From Cycas panzhihuaensis (lineage: Eukaryota > Cycadophyta): a stretch of DNA of 64,000 nucleotides. Positions within the stretch are counted from its first letter, which is position 1. The number at the start of each line of letters is the position of its first letter. Positions 34,091-45,523 of the stretch are shown piece by piece. Made by a program: the position numbers and the translations under genes. Where the stretch lies: positions 169,081,741-169,145,740 of the forward strand of contig CM041465.1 in assembly GCA_023213395.1 (NCBI GenBank). The letters are read 5' to 3'. The notes beneath the pieces are model-generated. The model searched no databases and was not told the origin of the DNA. It saw only the letters and a list, made by a program, of their open reading frames with translations.

Positions 34091-34125
34091 GTCCATTCCC
34101 AGTAGTTAGGAAACACTACCCCCAT
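34091..34125 (-). promoter_or_regulatory. D duplicated polypurine tract/LTR-start junction (copy 1)
   Basis: On the minus strand GATGGGGGTAG then TGTTTCCTAACTACTGGG, the same purine tract plus first ~27 bases of LTR found at 26911-26944. After removal of E, the two copies are about 110 bases apart. The right LTR has one copy at its outer end, with no second copy nearby. Confidence 0.75.
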
Positions 34126-34439
34126 CGCATGAGTATAAGATAATTAATGGTGATGGTCATAATTACAATCAAATAAATGCTATGAATAAGGTGTTATGTA
34201 TATAGGGGAACTAGAATAATAAGGATTGTGTATCGAGAGAGATACGAATGGTAGGGTGAAGAAAATAAACTTGATGGTCACCATAGTTTAGCCTCATTAG
34301 TGGCCAGCTTTTAGAGGTATGAACAGATTGTAATCTAGAAAATGGAATGACCTATAACCTGGGTGCCTGGGCAACTAGATAGGTTCCCCAAGGGGGATCA
34401 TTGAGGAGAGGAAGGCGACACTCAAGGATGAGACAGACA

Positions 34440-34810
34440 AGGCCATCTGCCTCAATGTTGCAGTCCTAAGGGACATGTCGAATATCACCAGAAGAGAAAT
34501 AAGATAAAAGGGACCTAACAGCCAAGGTGAGGGCTCTTAGGCATGGGCAATGCACTTGATAAACCTAGGTGAGATGAGACACGATGACCTGAGAGTCACA
34601 AAGAAGAATGATGGGACTATGGTGGAAGCAAAGTGTGTCGGTAAGGGCTTCAATAACAACTATGTACTCAGCTTCGTTATTAGTGGTTTTGAGAAGGAAG
34701 ACCCTAGAATGCATGTAGTTGTATCCAAAGGGATCACGAAGGATCCACACAACAGAAGAAGGGCCTGGGTTACCACAACTTCCATCATCGGTAAAGATAA
34801 GTAATGCCAT
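34440..34810 (-). pseudogene. D terminal RNase H
   Basis: Minus-strand frame: LLIFTDDGSCGNPGPSSV, TTNNEAEYIVVIEALTD, ILLCDSQVIVSHLT, and after a short frame change IRHVPRDCNIEADGL near 34440-34490. This is a complete type I RNase H. The four catalytic acids are in place: D in TD(D)GS, E in NNEAE, D in CDS, D in EAD. It is not next to an RT: D has none. It sits within about 400 bases of the 3' LTR. Similar to the extra RNase H of Tat/Ogre elements; a LINE-derived origin is less likely because the same domain occurs at the same place in element A. One or two frame breaks. Confidence 0.85.
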
Positions 34811-36059
34811 AAGAGAGATAAAGGTCTCAGTGAGACGAATGAGAAAGAAGAGTAACGACAGAGTCGATAAACAAAGAGGGGTAAATATGAGTGAGAGAGC
34901 TATAAAGCACTCAGATATCTATAAATAAGGATTGTGAAGGGTAGGGGAGCCCTAAAAGGAAGCTACCTAGGGATAAGGAGATCGACCTAATAGAAGGAAA
35001 GGAAATAATGGTGAAAAGGCCCCTTTGGGGTCCCAAAGGTTGCCAAAAGAGGCAAGGCGAGGTCTTGGATGAGGGAGGCGCTTCCTTTGGGAGCCCCTAA
35101 GGCTCGAATGGGTAGTGAAAAGGGGTTTAGGATGATGAAATGAGCCAAATGAGTATAAACATATCAATGTTTTAATATGGTACAAGAACCAAGATAGAAG
35201 AGGTCTACAAAAGACTAAAGGGGTCATCACAATGATACCAAGGAAGTTAAAAAAAAAAAAAAGGGAGGCCACAGAAGTAAAATAAGGGATGGACCTAGAA
35301 GGCAAAAATAATATGGGAAAAGAGGTGGTCGTAGGGGCTATCATGCTGGAAGGAAAGGAGGAAGTGCCTAACAGAGCCTCCACCTATATAAAGGAAACTT
35401 GGCAAAAATGAAGTTCATTTTCATAGGCTCATAATTGATCTGAAGCCCTTTGCCTTATGTAACAGAGCACCGCCCAACTTCAGAGGCACGTAGTAGGAGA
35501 TCTGACTGTTGAATCGAGACACAGAGATAACTAATAAGACTGGGATGATGAGATGGCAGTAGCAAGGCTAGACCCAGTGAGTGGATCATCCCCTACCCAC
35601 TCCATTTTTCATTGATTATATTTAATATGTTTTTATGCTTTTTAAGGTGATTTTTGGCCTCTTAAGGGCAATTTAGGATTCTTTAGAGCCTAATTTGGTC
35701 CTAGAGAGGGGGAGGACTAGGGCATTAGGTAGCCTCAGTCCTAGTGGACCTGACTGTGGTCCACTTAGATGAAATTTGGGGATTTTTGGGCATCTTCCTC
35801 CCCTTTAATGGGGGTTACAGTGGCTCCATGGTAAATATTATGATGTTGTAAAGTTTGCCATGGGGTTGCTAGAGGAATGCAAAAAACTTAGTAGGGCCTA
35901 TGTCAAACTCTATGGTACCATAGAGTTTGATACAAGGCAGACAACAAATAGTGCAAAAAAGAAGAAATGAGGCCCAAAAGGATGACTTGGTTCATCTAAG
36001 TGGGGCATGAGGCATCCTAAGGGCAACTAGGCATGTTATGGTAGATACTTAGACTAATA
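34811..36059. other. D spacer between RNase H and antisense ORF, with U3-like motifs
   Basis: No convincing protein on either strand; the 138-codon minus-strand open stretch at 34967-35383 is low-complexity (Phe/Ser/Pro/Leu) and without motif. At 35815-35945 the sequence (GGCTCCATGGTAAA, TATGGTACCATAGAGTTTGA) resembles the U3 of D's own LTR (CTCCACGGTAAACTTAGTGG, GTACCATGAAGTTT). It precedes the plus-strand ORF, so may hold its promoter. Element A has similar motifs at 49050-49150. Confidence 0.4.
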
Positions 36060-38034
36060 TTTGGGTTGTTTTATAGGTGGTTCTTGTGGTGGACAACTGC
36101 AAGAATATCAGAGTTATAATAAATAGTTTTATTAATATGATATCGAGGGGAGACAGACAGATACTGGGGCGATGTAGACTATTAAAGATTATTAGGACAC
36201 TGTAGTATGCATTAGATCATCATTTCCTTGTGGACGTAGTCATCCATTAGGACCACGAGTGGCACATTTTCCACCTTCCCCAAGTGGGGGATGTCATGAT
36301 CACACCAAGAGATATTAAGAGGATCCTGGGTGTACCAACAGGTGGAGTGCCAGCATCACTAGGTACATTGCCTAGCAATGATTCTTCACATAAGGAGGTG
36401 ACCACATGTTTTACTAGTTAGGACAGATTGGATCGACGAGAGGTATCGGTCCATACTATGGTGATCTCAAGGATTCCTTAGGTGAGGAAGCTTATTACAC
36501 TAGGCATTATGTTCTAGATCTCCCAAAAATAGAACTACAGAGGTGTCCTAGGCAAATGGATGGAGATAGTTAGGAGGTGTGAGGCCATAGAGAGACTGGA
36601 TTAGGCTGCCTTGATAGTGCCAAACAAGGTTACCCAGCTAGATGCTATTAAGGTGGCACAGAGAGGAGGTTTCTCATATTGTACATTCCTACAGTGCTAG
36701 TTTTTTTATCATTTTAAGGTGGTAGAACCACCAGGAGGACCATGTCCTATCTCAGTGTAAGCTCCCATGGTGCATAGGTGGCAAACTCAATTTATAGGGA
36801 CTGAGGACCAGGCACACATCAAATGGTCGATGGAGATGACATCGCTAGATCTCCACACTTAGAAGACTGCATAGTAGATCCATATAGAGGAGTGAGTTTA
36901 GATAGTGACGATAAGGCAGGATGAGCAAGAGGTGGTCCTAAAGACGAAGGTGATGATGAAAGAGGTAATAGAGGTGATGATGTAAGCCCATCAAGAGTGG
37001 CAGGCCTGTGAGAAGCTGCAGGAGGTGAGGCAGGTCTATCAAGGGCTATAAAAGGAGAGGCAGGTCCTTCAGGAGTCATAGAAAGAGAGGCAGGTCCTTT
37101 AGGGGCTGTAGGAGAAGGTATTCCACCATGTACACTAACACGGAGGCTAAGGGTAGTAGGTAAATCGCTGGCAGTGATAGCAATAGAGGGAGGAGGAGAT
37201 GTCTTAGTAGGACCAGAGGTAGGCGAGGTGGTACCTGAGGCTAAAGAGGAGGTACCAACAACTAAAGGAGGCCCCATGGAGGAGGTGGTTATCTGAGTCA
37301 AGGAGACATCCATCCTAGGAGGTGAGACACTACCCTTTCCTAACACTTTTCAACCACCAGATAGTTGGATAGTTTGCTTTGATTTGGTTTTAAGGATTTG
37401 GTAGACGTATAGACTAATATGTAGTGTGTTTGACTTGGTAAAAGTAGCAGAGATGGCAAGGTTAATCAAGGCAATAGTCCAAGAGGTATTCCCCCAAGTC
37501 TACGTGGAGGGGCAACCTCTTATCTAGGATAGAGAGGAGTGTCGATCGATGGGGGCACATACCATAGCATTTGCCCTACTTCTCAGGGCCAGGGATGTGT
37601 GGGTAGCAAAGTCCAAGGAGAACTAGGTAAGAGCCAGACAGCTATAGGGGGAGCTAGATGGGATCCACGTGGAGAGGGACTAGGCAATTATAGGGAGGGA
37701 TACCCTACGAGGCCAAGTCCAGGCATTAGAGGCTCAAGGTAGAGGAGTAGTAGGTGGCGATGTAGAGGGTCACATCAAGATAGCCATGCTAGAAGAGAGA
37801 CTCTTAGGAGCGGAGAGGGAGAGAGATTGTATCCAGGTGCAATATGATCAACTAGTGGAGTAGATTGTAGTGAGGTCATCGCAGAGTAAGACTCAGACCC
37901 AGATGACAATGGTGACCCCAAGGAGGCCTCAAGACAAGAGGAGCAAGGTAGGGAGCTCACAGCGGTATAGGAGGTGCCTAGGAGGCATATGGTCTCCTAG
38001 GGAGGGATCGCACCAACTAAGAGATGATACCCCC
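36060..38034 (+). pseudogene. D antisense ORF: plant-mobile-domain-like protein with coiled-coil tail
   Basis: Runs opposite to D. N-terminal part (about 36200-36400): FLVDVVIH, then EWHIFHLPQVGDVMITPRD and IKRILGVPTGGVPASLG. The HxFHLPxG(D/E)MxxTxxDVxxILGxP pattern is that of the plant mobile domain (aminotransferase-like, PMD). The middle (36900-37350) has repeats of GEAGPSG/EAGPLGA type. The C-terminal part (37500-38030) is helical and charged: DTLRGQVQALEAQGRG, EERLLGAERERD. Scattered stops (mostly TAG). Antisense ORFs with such domains are known from some Tat-lineage elements. The minus-strand open stretch at 36819-37346 is its shadow. Confidence 0.6.
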
Positions 38035-39329
38035 TAAGAGTAGGGGCATCGAGGAGCACCTTATGGCTAGTTTTTATTGGGAAATCATTGGACCTCCAGG
38101 GAGTCACCATATATTGCCATATGATTATACTTCTTGTAAGGATTCCAGCATCCCTAGGATGATGTACTATATTATTTTATGTCATATGCCTCATTATATA
38201 TATAGACAGGGGCCTATTGGCACCCCGTTTGATGTATGATGATGGTGCTATGGTGGTGTATAATGGTGTATGATGTTACATTTTCTATTTACTTATTTAG
38301 ATGTATATGTGCATGCACACATAGATGCACGAGTGTATGAGGGGCTATACATCATGATGATTTAGTTGGTTGTTATATGGTTTTTGTTATTAGATCATAT
38401 ATGTGATGCCTACACTTCCTTTCATGCAGGGCCATACTCATAATGGGCACACACGACCACTAGGAGCATAGGTGATAGGCACATGTGAGGCTAAGAGATG
38501 GGGAGCCATACAAGTCTATCGAAGGAGCATAGCAGGATATGCAAAGGAAGTGACAATAGAGAAAGAAAGTATAGGTACTCAAGCATCAAGTCCTAGCTAG
38601 AGTGTGCTTCTGAGCTTGGGAGTTATAGAAACCAACATATCCAACAAGGAGGAAAGGTTTCCCTTATGAGGGAAACAAAAGATGCCATAGCAGAAAATGT
38701 AGAGATAAGGAAAGCCACCCTAAGTTGTCATTCAACCCATGATTTAGGGGAATGAGGATGCACTTAGAGTGGTAGGTTAGGCTCATTTCAGAGTGAAAAA
38801 GGAGGAATCAGTATGCCCAACCTACTCAGGAGTAAGGATAGGTCACACAAGACATAGGGATGGATGACGAAGTGCAGGCCCTATATGTTTAGGCCTATAG
38901 GTAGAATGGTCTTAGTCAGAATTAGATGAGTGTGATGGACCTAACACGTGACGAGTCACATGGCAAGGTCGTATCTAAATAGGATTGGCTTTGGTTCAAG
39001 ATGAGGACCTAGAGCCTAAAGAAGAAGTACCTCTATGAGTGGCTTATTAGCATGGACGCCTACTTGAAGCCACCCAGGGAAAGTGAGAAGATGAAAGAAA
39101 TGGCTGGTTCAGAACCAACAGCTTGGGAGCTAATGTAAAATAAAGAGAAGAGGGGATATATGATCAGAATATCTCCTTAGGTGTATGTGAAACTCGGGTA
39201 ACACACTAAGGAGGGGGCTCATAGCCCTCACTATCTAACTCAAAATCACTTATGGCAACTAGGTAACCATAATTACCCATGCTGATAGAGGCAAGCCTAA
39301 CTAGGTTTGGCTCATGACAAGGCATAGAT
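38035..39329. other. D spacer between antisense ORF and protease remnant
   Basis: RT, RNase H and integrase would be expected here by comparison with element A, but no motif of these is visible in any frame. Contains an alternating purine-pyrimidine patch near 38300-38330 (TATGTGCATGCACACA). The minus-strand sequence near 39200-39330 still looks like gag-pol linker (CHEPNLVRLASISMGNYG). Confidence 0.4.
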
Positions 39330-39739
39330 TCTATTTGATAAAGGTCAATCTCCTAAAAAAATGACCCCATAGAAGGGATAGCCTCCTCAGGATCATTATC
39401 TTCATCATCGAAGATAGCCTGGCAGGCTAGATGAGAAGTGTGAGATGGAAAAGGCTCATGGGTGATAACCTTAACATGTCCTTCATGGACAAATTGAAGT
39501 TGCCCCCAATGTGAGAAGCAAATTGCTCCCATTTGGTCAAGACATGGTCAGCCTAATAGGAGGTTGTACTCTACATTGATATTGATAGAAGCATCTTGTT
39601 GGCCAAGAGCTTCAAGAAGAAGAGCACATTCCTTAGGACAGCTTCTCAAGACATCCATCATGGACATCCCTACGGCCATAGTGTGAAGCTCATCAATGAT
39701 GCAAGAGGGGTTCCCCTTCATGGTAGGTTGAGGAACCAA
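39330..39739 (-). pseudogene. D protease remnant with internal deletion
   Basis: Minus strand: VGMSMMDVLRSCPKECALL-LEALGQQD is followed at once by ASININVEYNLLLG, a stop, then PCLDQMGAICFSHWGQLQF and VHEGHVKVITHE. In element A the first and last of these blocks are separated by about 110 residues of protease. So D joins the pre-protease segment to the protease C-terminus (LLG-x-PW...GA..S..HQ-type block), with the catalytic core removed. The break falls near 39595. Confidence 0.7.
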
Positions 39740-41020
39740 ACTTTAAAAATCATAACGACTGGGAAGTGGAGGGATCTCCGAAGGGGGAGTCTCCAAAGGA
39801 GGATTAAGATGAGGGGCAGAAGAGGAAGCGCCTGTTTCTTTTTTAGCTACTTGGGACTGAGTTAAGGCATACAACAATGTGGTTTCAGGCATTTGAATAA
39901 CTCTCTTTCCCTTGTTTCAGGAACGAGAGGGAGAAGGAGTATGGTGATCGGGAGAACCAAAAGAAGAGGAAGATTTCCTTACACCCTTCCATTTAGCTTA
40001 CAAAGGGTGAGGGTTTGGGGACCTTCCTCTATTTTAGTTATCCTTTTGTTGAGTGTTGCAATCGCATTCCCCATATTTGGGGAAAGGATCTTTATGGACA
40101 GGTTGGTCTAGGTTGGGCCTAGATGCCTGTTTAAGGGAAGAATCATTTTGTGGGGCAGCTTTAAGGTGTTGGGTCATATATTATAAATCTTCGTGAAAGC
40201 ATTCCCCATGAACTAAACACCACCTCTTCTCTAAGGAGGAATCTAACTTCTTCATTTGAGAAGACTAGGTATTACTACCATTAGGGGATGCAACTTAAGA
40301 AGCTTGGTGGACTAGTTTATGTGAAGTAGGTGATGAAAGGGATTGGAGTTTAAGCTCCTTTATGGTATGTTTGAAAGAATGTATAGCAGAGGTTAAGGGA
40401 TCTAAGGTCTTCTCTATTAGGTGAGAAGAAGACCTAGGAGGCTACTGGACTTTTATATGATGAGGTGGAAGAGGTGCCTCACACTGTTGTGAGGACCTAA
40501 GAGATTTCTTGAGACCCACTTGGATCTCAATCACCTCGAGGGCTAAGTACTTGGATATGGTGGAATCACATATTATCACCCCTATTTTGAGGACTTCAAT
40601 GTGGACTTCAGGGCAAAGGGTATTAACAATAAAATCTCTCTTTAACTCCTCAGGCAAGGTTGCCTTTGTGGAGTGGAGAAGGTCATGGAAGCATCTCATA
40701 AAGTCATGATTCATCTTATTATGACCTTGTTTAAGAGATAAGGCATCCTTTATCCCACTCTTGAAAGGATAAGCTACGTCAAAATAATTAACAAACTTGT
40801 CAACGAGCTATTGGAACGAATGAATAGAGTGTGCCAGAAGGCGATAAAACCATTTAAGGGTATCACCTTAGAGGGAATGTGGGAAAAGTTTCATCAAGAT
40901 GTGGTCATATACCTAATAATTAATGCATGCCATTGAGAACAAATTTGGGAACCTTGGGAGGGTGAGGTGGTAAGTTAGTTCTTAGCACCTCAGTGGATAG
41001 AGGAGTTAACCTATAATCCA
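39740..41020 (-). pseudogene. D gag (capsid and nucleocapsid-like tail)
   Basis: Minus-strand frames give LKWFYRLLAHSIHSFQ, LVDKFVNYFDVAYPFKSG, LKQGHNKMNHDFMRCFHDL, LPEELKRDFIVNTLCPEV and STISKYLALEVIEIQVG (40440-40880). This is a Retrotrans_gag domain closely similar to element A's. Downstream near 40170-40240, CLVHGECFHEDLQYMTQH is a Cys/His cluster resembling a zinc knuckle. The rest is Pro/Ser-rich linker. Best preserved gag of the two related elements. Confidence 0.82.
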
Positions 41021-42370
41021 CAAAGGGGTGTGCCCTTGGTTGGACCATAGGATCAACAAAAGGTGGAGGAGGAAGTGGACAAGGTTGCATGAATCCTTCC
41101 TAGGAGATCTAGTTCTAAAGAGGATATGAACTCCCTCTCATTTGGTGATGAGAAGCTAATCTCACATTCAAGGGAATTGGTAGAGGAGTAGATGGGTACA
41201 AGGGACCCATCCCCCCTTATGGGTACACTCCTTATTGGAAAGGAGCTTGAGAAATAGCACCTTAGGAGGGGGCTTGCCCTCCTTGCAAAGGTGTAACATG
41301 AGAGATGACGTAAGAGGATGGAATGAAAGAGTGTGGAACTAGGTTTTTCCCATATGGGCTAACCGTAGGTGGTGTGACCCCATATGGGGGCAAAGGATCC
41401 ACCCCATAGACTGGAAGAGGGTTTCCTTTACCATGCCCCCACTATTGAGAAGTATAACCTAGAGACACATAAAGGGAAGGATCCCTAAGTTAAGCTTGGG
41501 AATATATGGGGTCAGGCCCCACACAACTAGAAGTAGGGGTGGATGTGAGTCCCCTAGATCTAACAGGAGGTGGATATACTATGGTTGGTGGAGGTGCAGT
41601 TATTTAACTAGAGGGAGGTATACTCAACCCAAGTTGGGAAGAGGACATGCCTTGGGTGGTCCCTAAAGAACATGGATCACAAGGGGAGGAAGATGTAATA
41701 AGGGACATCCTCGTTGAAGGTAATGGAGTTAAATGTGATGGGCGAGGTAGAGTGGATATGGAAGAAGAAAGTGCTAGGCTTTGCAAGATGTTATCCAACC
41801 ACTTAGGATGTGATTGGAGGCTAGCAGCTTAGAAGCACTAGTTGAGGGCTTCCATAACATCCACAAGAGGGGTACTCGCTTGATCATAAGAGATGGAAGG
41901 GTCCTCATATGAAGTGAATCCCATGGAGCGATCTTCATAGGAATCACCACCAAGGTGGTGGAACTCTAGGGGAGAAGAGGCCTCCACTTCATGAGTGGAT
42001 AGGTGATGGACTTGTGGGTCTTCTCAATTACCCAGGTAAAAGATAGGGTCATCGTATTCTTGGGTGGCCCCTTGGAAAGAAGTGGATGGCTCATGAGACT
42101 CAGAGACATAGGCATGATATGCCTAATCTGAATGGAATCCTTCCATGGTTAAATCAAAATTTGATGAAGGAAGGGGATGATAAGAGGAGTCTTCCAATAA
42201 AGGAGGAAGGCCTTATAAGCAACAAGAGAATCATCACATACAAGTTTCTCCTAAAGTTTGGAAGAAAAAGAGATGATATGGTAAGTGTTGGGGGTTGCCT
42301 AATAAATCAAGGAGAGCTATCAGAAAGGAGGTAGCACTAACAAAAAGGGATAGAGGATTAATCCCTTACT
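41021..42370 (-). pseudogene. D gag N-terminal low-complexity region and leader
   Basis: Pro/Ser/Gly-rich minus-strand reading (for example SISTLPRPSHLTPLPSTRMS near 41700-41770). It corresponds by position to the Pro/Gln-rich N-terminus of A's gag. From about 42100 to the primer site no clear coding signal, so this is leader. Confidence 0.45.
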
Positions 42371-42382
42371 AGCAGGTCACCA
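42371..42382 (-). promoter_or_regulatory. D primer-binding site (tRNA-Arg-like)
   Basis: The minus strand reads TGGTGACCTGCT one base inside the right LTR. It resembles the TGG(C/T)GACTCTGCT sites reported for Tat/Ogre elements with a one-base gap. It fixes D's direction. Confidence 0.6.
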
Positions 42383-42383
42383 G

Positions 42384-45300
42384 TGGAATCACACCTCTAG
42401 GGGGTTTTTAAACTTGGATAAGATCAAGTTGAACAATAAATGGTTTTGGTGGCTATGGACCTATGATGGAAAGTGAAAGAAATCACCCACAAAGGGCATC
42501 CGTACATCAAAATGCAAGTTCGGGACCTACAAATGGCGCATAAACTCCTTTGAGGTAACTCTTCCTCAATTTGGAGTGGTGGATAGATGAGGGATCTCCT
42601 CGGTTTCTCGAGTAACCTTAAAATGGGCCCTTCTATCCTTGGATGGCCAAAGGAAGGAGGAAAGAGATGATGGAATAGCTCCTCATATGAAGGGGTTATG
42701 AAGGGGATGCCCTTTAGCAAGAAAAGGGGAAGAACACATGCGTAAGCCTAAAGTGGCTTGCAATGTGAGTGTTCAAGATATTGGCTAGTTTCATAAGCTA
42801 GGCATTGACCTAAAGGCCAAACTAGGGAGGTCTAGCCTAAAGAAAGAGAAAAGGTAAAGCAAATGACCTTAAGAGGGGGTGCTCTTAAGGTGCCAAACCT
42901 AAGGAGGATTCTAGGAGTGGTGAGTCAACAAAAAGGTTGTCTTTATGTTTGTCTTTGTTTTGTATATGATAAAGAAATGCAAAGTGAGAGTGTGGTATTT
43001 ATGGTATTATCATGTGTTTATGTTCAAAAGAAATTGCTTTTTAAGGAAAGAAAGTAATACAAATCTCTCTCTCTCTTTTACTTATGCATGCAAATTCACT
43101 CTCTTTGCCTTTTTAAATGCAAGAAGGGAAGATCAAAGAGATTACTATATGACACGAATCTCATCCAAAGAGTGTAAAGTTCCTAGGTGAAGATGCAATG
43201 GAATGGGGAGAGGCATGTGCATGTAAGTGCCTAGATTTACCTTATATAAGCTTTGCAAAAAACAAGCAAGCAAAGTGTAAGAGACCCAAACCAATCTTTT
43301 TCTTTCTTTTTTTCCCAAATGATATTCAAAAGAAGGGAAAAGAGTAAGGGAAAAGGTTAGGAAAAGAGAGGCACACACAGAATGCAGTGACCGAAGTAAT
43401 GTTACCCTCACCACGCTCGCGACCGTCGCCCCTCTCCTAACCACAGATAGCGCAACGGAAGGAGTGTCGGCAAAGAAGGGGGCTTCCTTACCTTCCTCTG
43501 AAATCAAAAGGAAAAGAGGAAATGTAGCATAAGGGAATGTAAAGACTATTGCAACTCCACTTTACAACTTTAAGAGTGAAAGAAAGTGACTATTGGAAGG
43601 AGGGGAATGTAGCTAGGATGAAGTTCCCTTCTTCTCCAAGTGCAGAAGAAAACTTGCAACCAAATAAGGTTTGCCCTTTCCTAAGGGGTACCAAACATAT
43701 GTGGAATAGATATACAAGAGAGAAAGTGATAAGATATGACTATCTTAATTAAAAGAAATATATTCAATATCAATACCACTCCTTGTGCTTCATATGTTGT
43801 TTAGTATGCAATATGGGAAAGGGGAGAAAAAGAAAAAGGAAGAACAGTTAGCCTTGGAATGGCTAACCCTCCAAATCAAAGGTGCTCCATGCTTCCCCCA
43901 AGTACTAGGATAAAGGGGAAACAAATGCAAGCAAGCTTCTAAGAATATAAGTAAAGATAATAAGAAATGTTGCAAAGGTTACCAATATTACAAAAGTTTC
44001 AACATGCAACTTTTACAAGTTTTGCAAATTTTAAAACCAAGGGACAAAAGAATATGGAGTGGGGGTTGAAACCCCACCTATGTAGGATCTGCTATGCTAG
44101 TTGCAAGCACATCAATGGGCTACCTACATTGCCACCAGCAAGGATCTATTCCCTAATAGCCCGTTGGGAACTCAAGGGAGGTATGGAGAAGGGAGAGGTA
44201 AGAAGAGAAGGGAGCTACCCTTGAGGAGAAGGCACGTTAGGTGCATGACCCTACCTTTAGCTCCTTTCACTCCCTGTGGATACCTATGCCTTGCTACCTC
44301 CTTAAAGAAACCAGGAAGGGGCTAAAAGAAGGAGAAGATAGGCAAAAAATGGGAGGGTTTTCCCCCCATTACAATAGAAAGGAAGGGAAAGTTGTTACAA
44401 GAAAGTATTGGAAAATAGTATTTATGTTGCTCAATGAAAAGAAGCAAAAGATTGACTTAGAGATACCTATTATAAGTAGATCTGAGGTAGATCTACCTAT
44501 GAAGTCAGATGGAGAAAGTAAATCCTATGGGGTTTATAGGAGAAAAACCTAATGATGTAGTAAGTAGGAACAAAACTGGAGCAAGAAAGATAGCTAGAAC
44601 TTGATGGAGCATTTGGAACATGATCTTCTCTTGGCTAGCCACGTTGCAGGCCTATAATCATGTGTTTAGAGCTGCACAAGGCTAGTAACTAGCTGAGAAG
44701 CAGGTATAGCAGAGTTGATACTATTTGTAGGGAATTTTTGGAGGAGATAGTAGAAATAATAAGTGAGAGAGAGATGAAATGAGGGTGTTTTTTGGTTTTT
44801 AAACCCAACCCTAGCTCAATCGAATGATTAGGGTTTGGTTAGACTAAAAAGAACTCACTGTCATGTTGCAATTTCGTAATAAATAAGAAATTAGCCATGG
44901 CAAATAAAAAAATTATTGTGGGACACTTGCTCCACGGTAAACTTAGTGGTACCATAAAGTTTGCAGCAGTACCATGAAGTTTAACGCGAAGTGGTAGAAA
45001 TAAAGGAAAAAAGATAAAAGGGGAGCCTGGAAGCTCCAAAAAGAGGGGAAACTTAGGCCTAAGGAGGCATGATACTGTATCCAAATGGAAAAAGGGGTTG
45101 TGGGGCTTAGAGAGGCCATAATGAGTAAACAATAAAGGCAAAAGGTTCCCTAAAAAAGACAACAAGGGGACGCAGCGTGACAACCAAGCCTAGGTGGGCT
45201 GCTAGGGGTCATGTTGTGCCAGCAGGTGATGCAATATGGGCTACGAAATCTAAATGTTACTTGGGGATTTTATGGAGACATGGAGGAGGGTTATAGAGCA

Positions 45301-45523
45301 CCATGGGATAAGTATCCCTAGATCATCATAGGCTAAAAAGTGTTAGGATGTAATATGGTCAAGCAGTGGATACATAGTGGTCATGCAGTAAATCAATCAT
45401 CATGTAATATAGGTGAAGTGCTTCAATCTACCTTTTCTAGAACTGATAAAGGTAAGGGATAAAAGCATACCTGTACTTACCTGAGTCGACTCACCCATGT
45501 CCATTCCTGGTAGTCAGGAAACA
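42384..45523 (-). repeat. D right (5') LTR
   Basis: Starts TGGAATCACACC, ends CAGGAAACA directly before ACAAC. 3140 bases. Uninterrupted copy of the LTR; small ORFs inside (for example near 43.3 and 44.2 kb) match decayed counterparts in the left LTR. Confidence 0.92.

Larger units (their letters stand above)
23844..45523 (-). mobile_element. Element D: long-LTR Ty3/gypsy (Tat/Ogre-like), non-autonomous, minus strand (contains E)
   Basis: LTRs of about 3.1 kb at 23844-26935 and 42384-45523, with exact ACAAC duplications (23839-23843 and 45524-45528). The minus-strand primer site TGGTGACCTGCT abuts the right LTR. Removing E leaves about 14.6 kb with 8.3 kb internal. Minus-strand order: gag (41.0-39.7 kb), a protease remnant (39.7-39.3 kb), then, after an antisense ORF on the plus strand (36.06-38.03 kb), an RNase H (34.81-34.44 kb) and the 3' LTR. 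No RT or integrase is detectable. Related to element A by gag, protease ends, antisense ORF and RNase H. Confidence 0.88.

Noticed and set aside
36819-37346. 175-codon minus-strand open reading frame (Pro/Ser/Thr-rich)
   Set aside because: It is the reverse shadow of the Gly/Glu-rich repeats in the plus-strand antisense ORF of D, which alone has domain-like motifs.
43145-43507. 120-codon minus-strand ORF and other small ORFs in D's LTRs
   Set aside because: They lie in non-coding LTR sequence; the partner LTR has decayed or broken versions, and no protein motif is seen.
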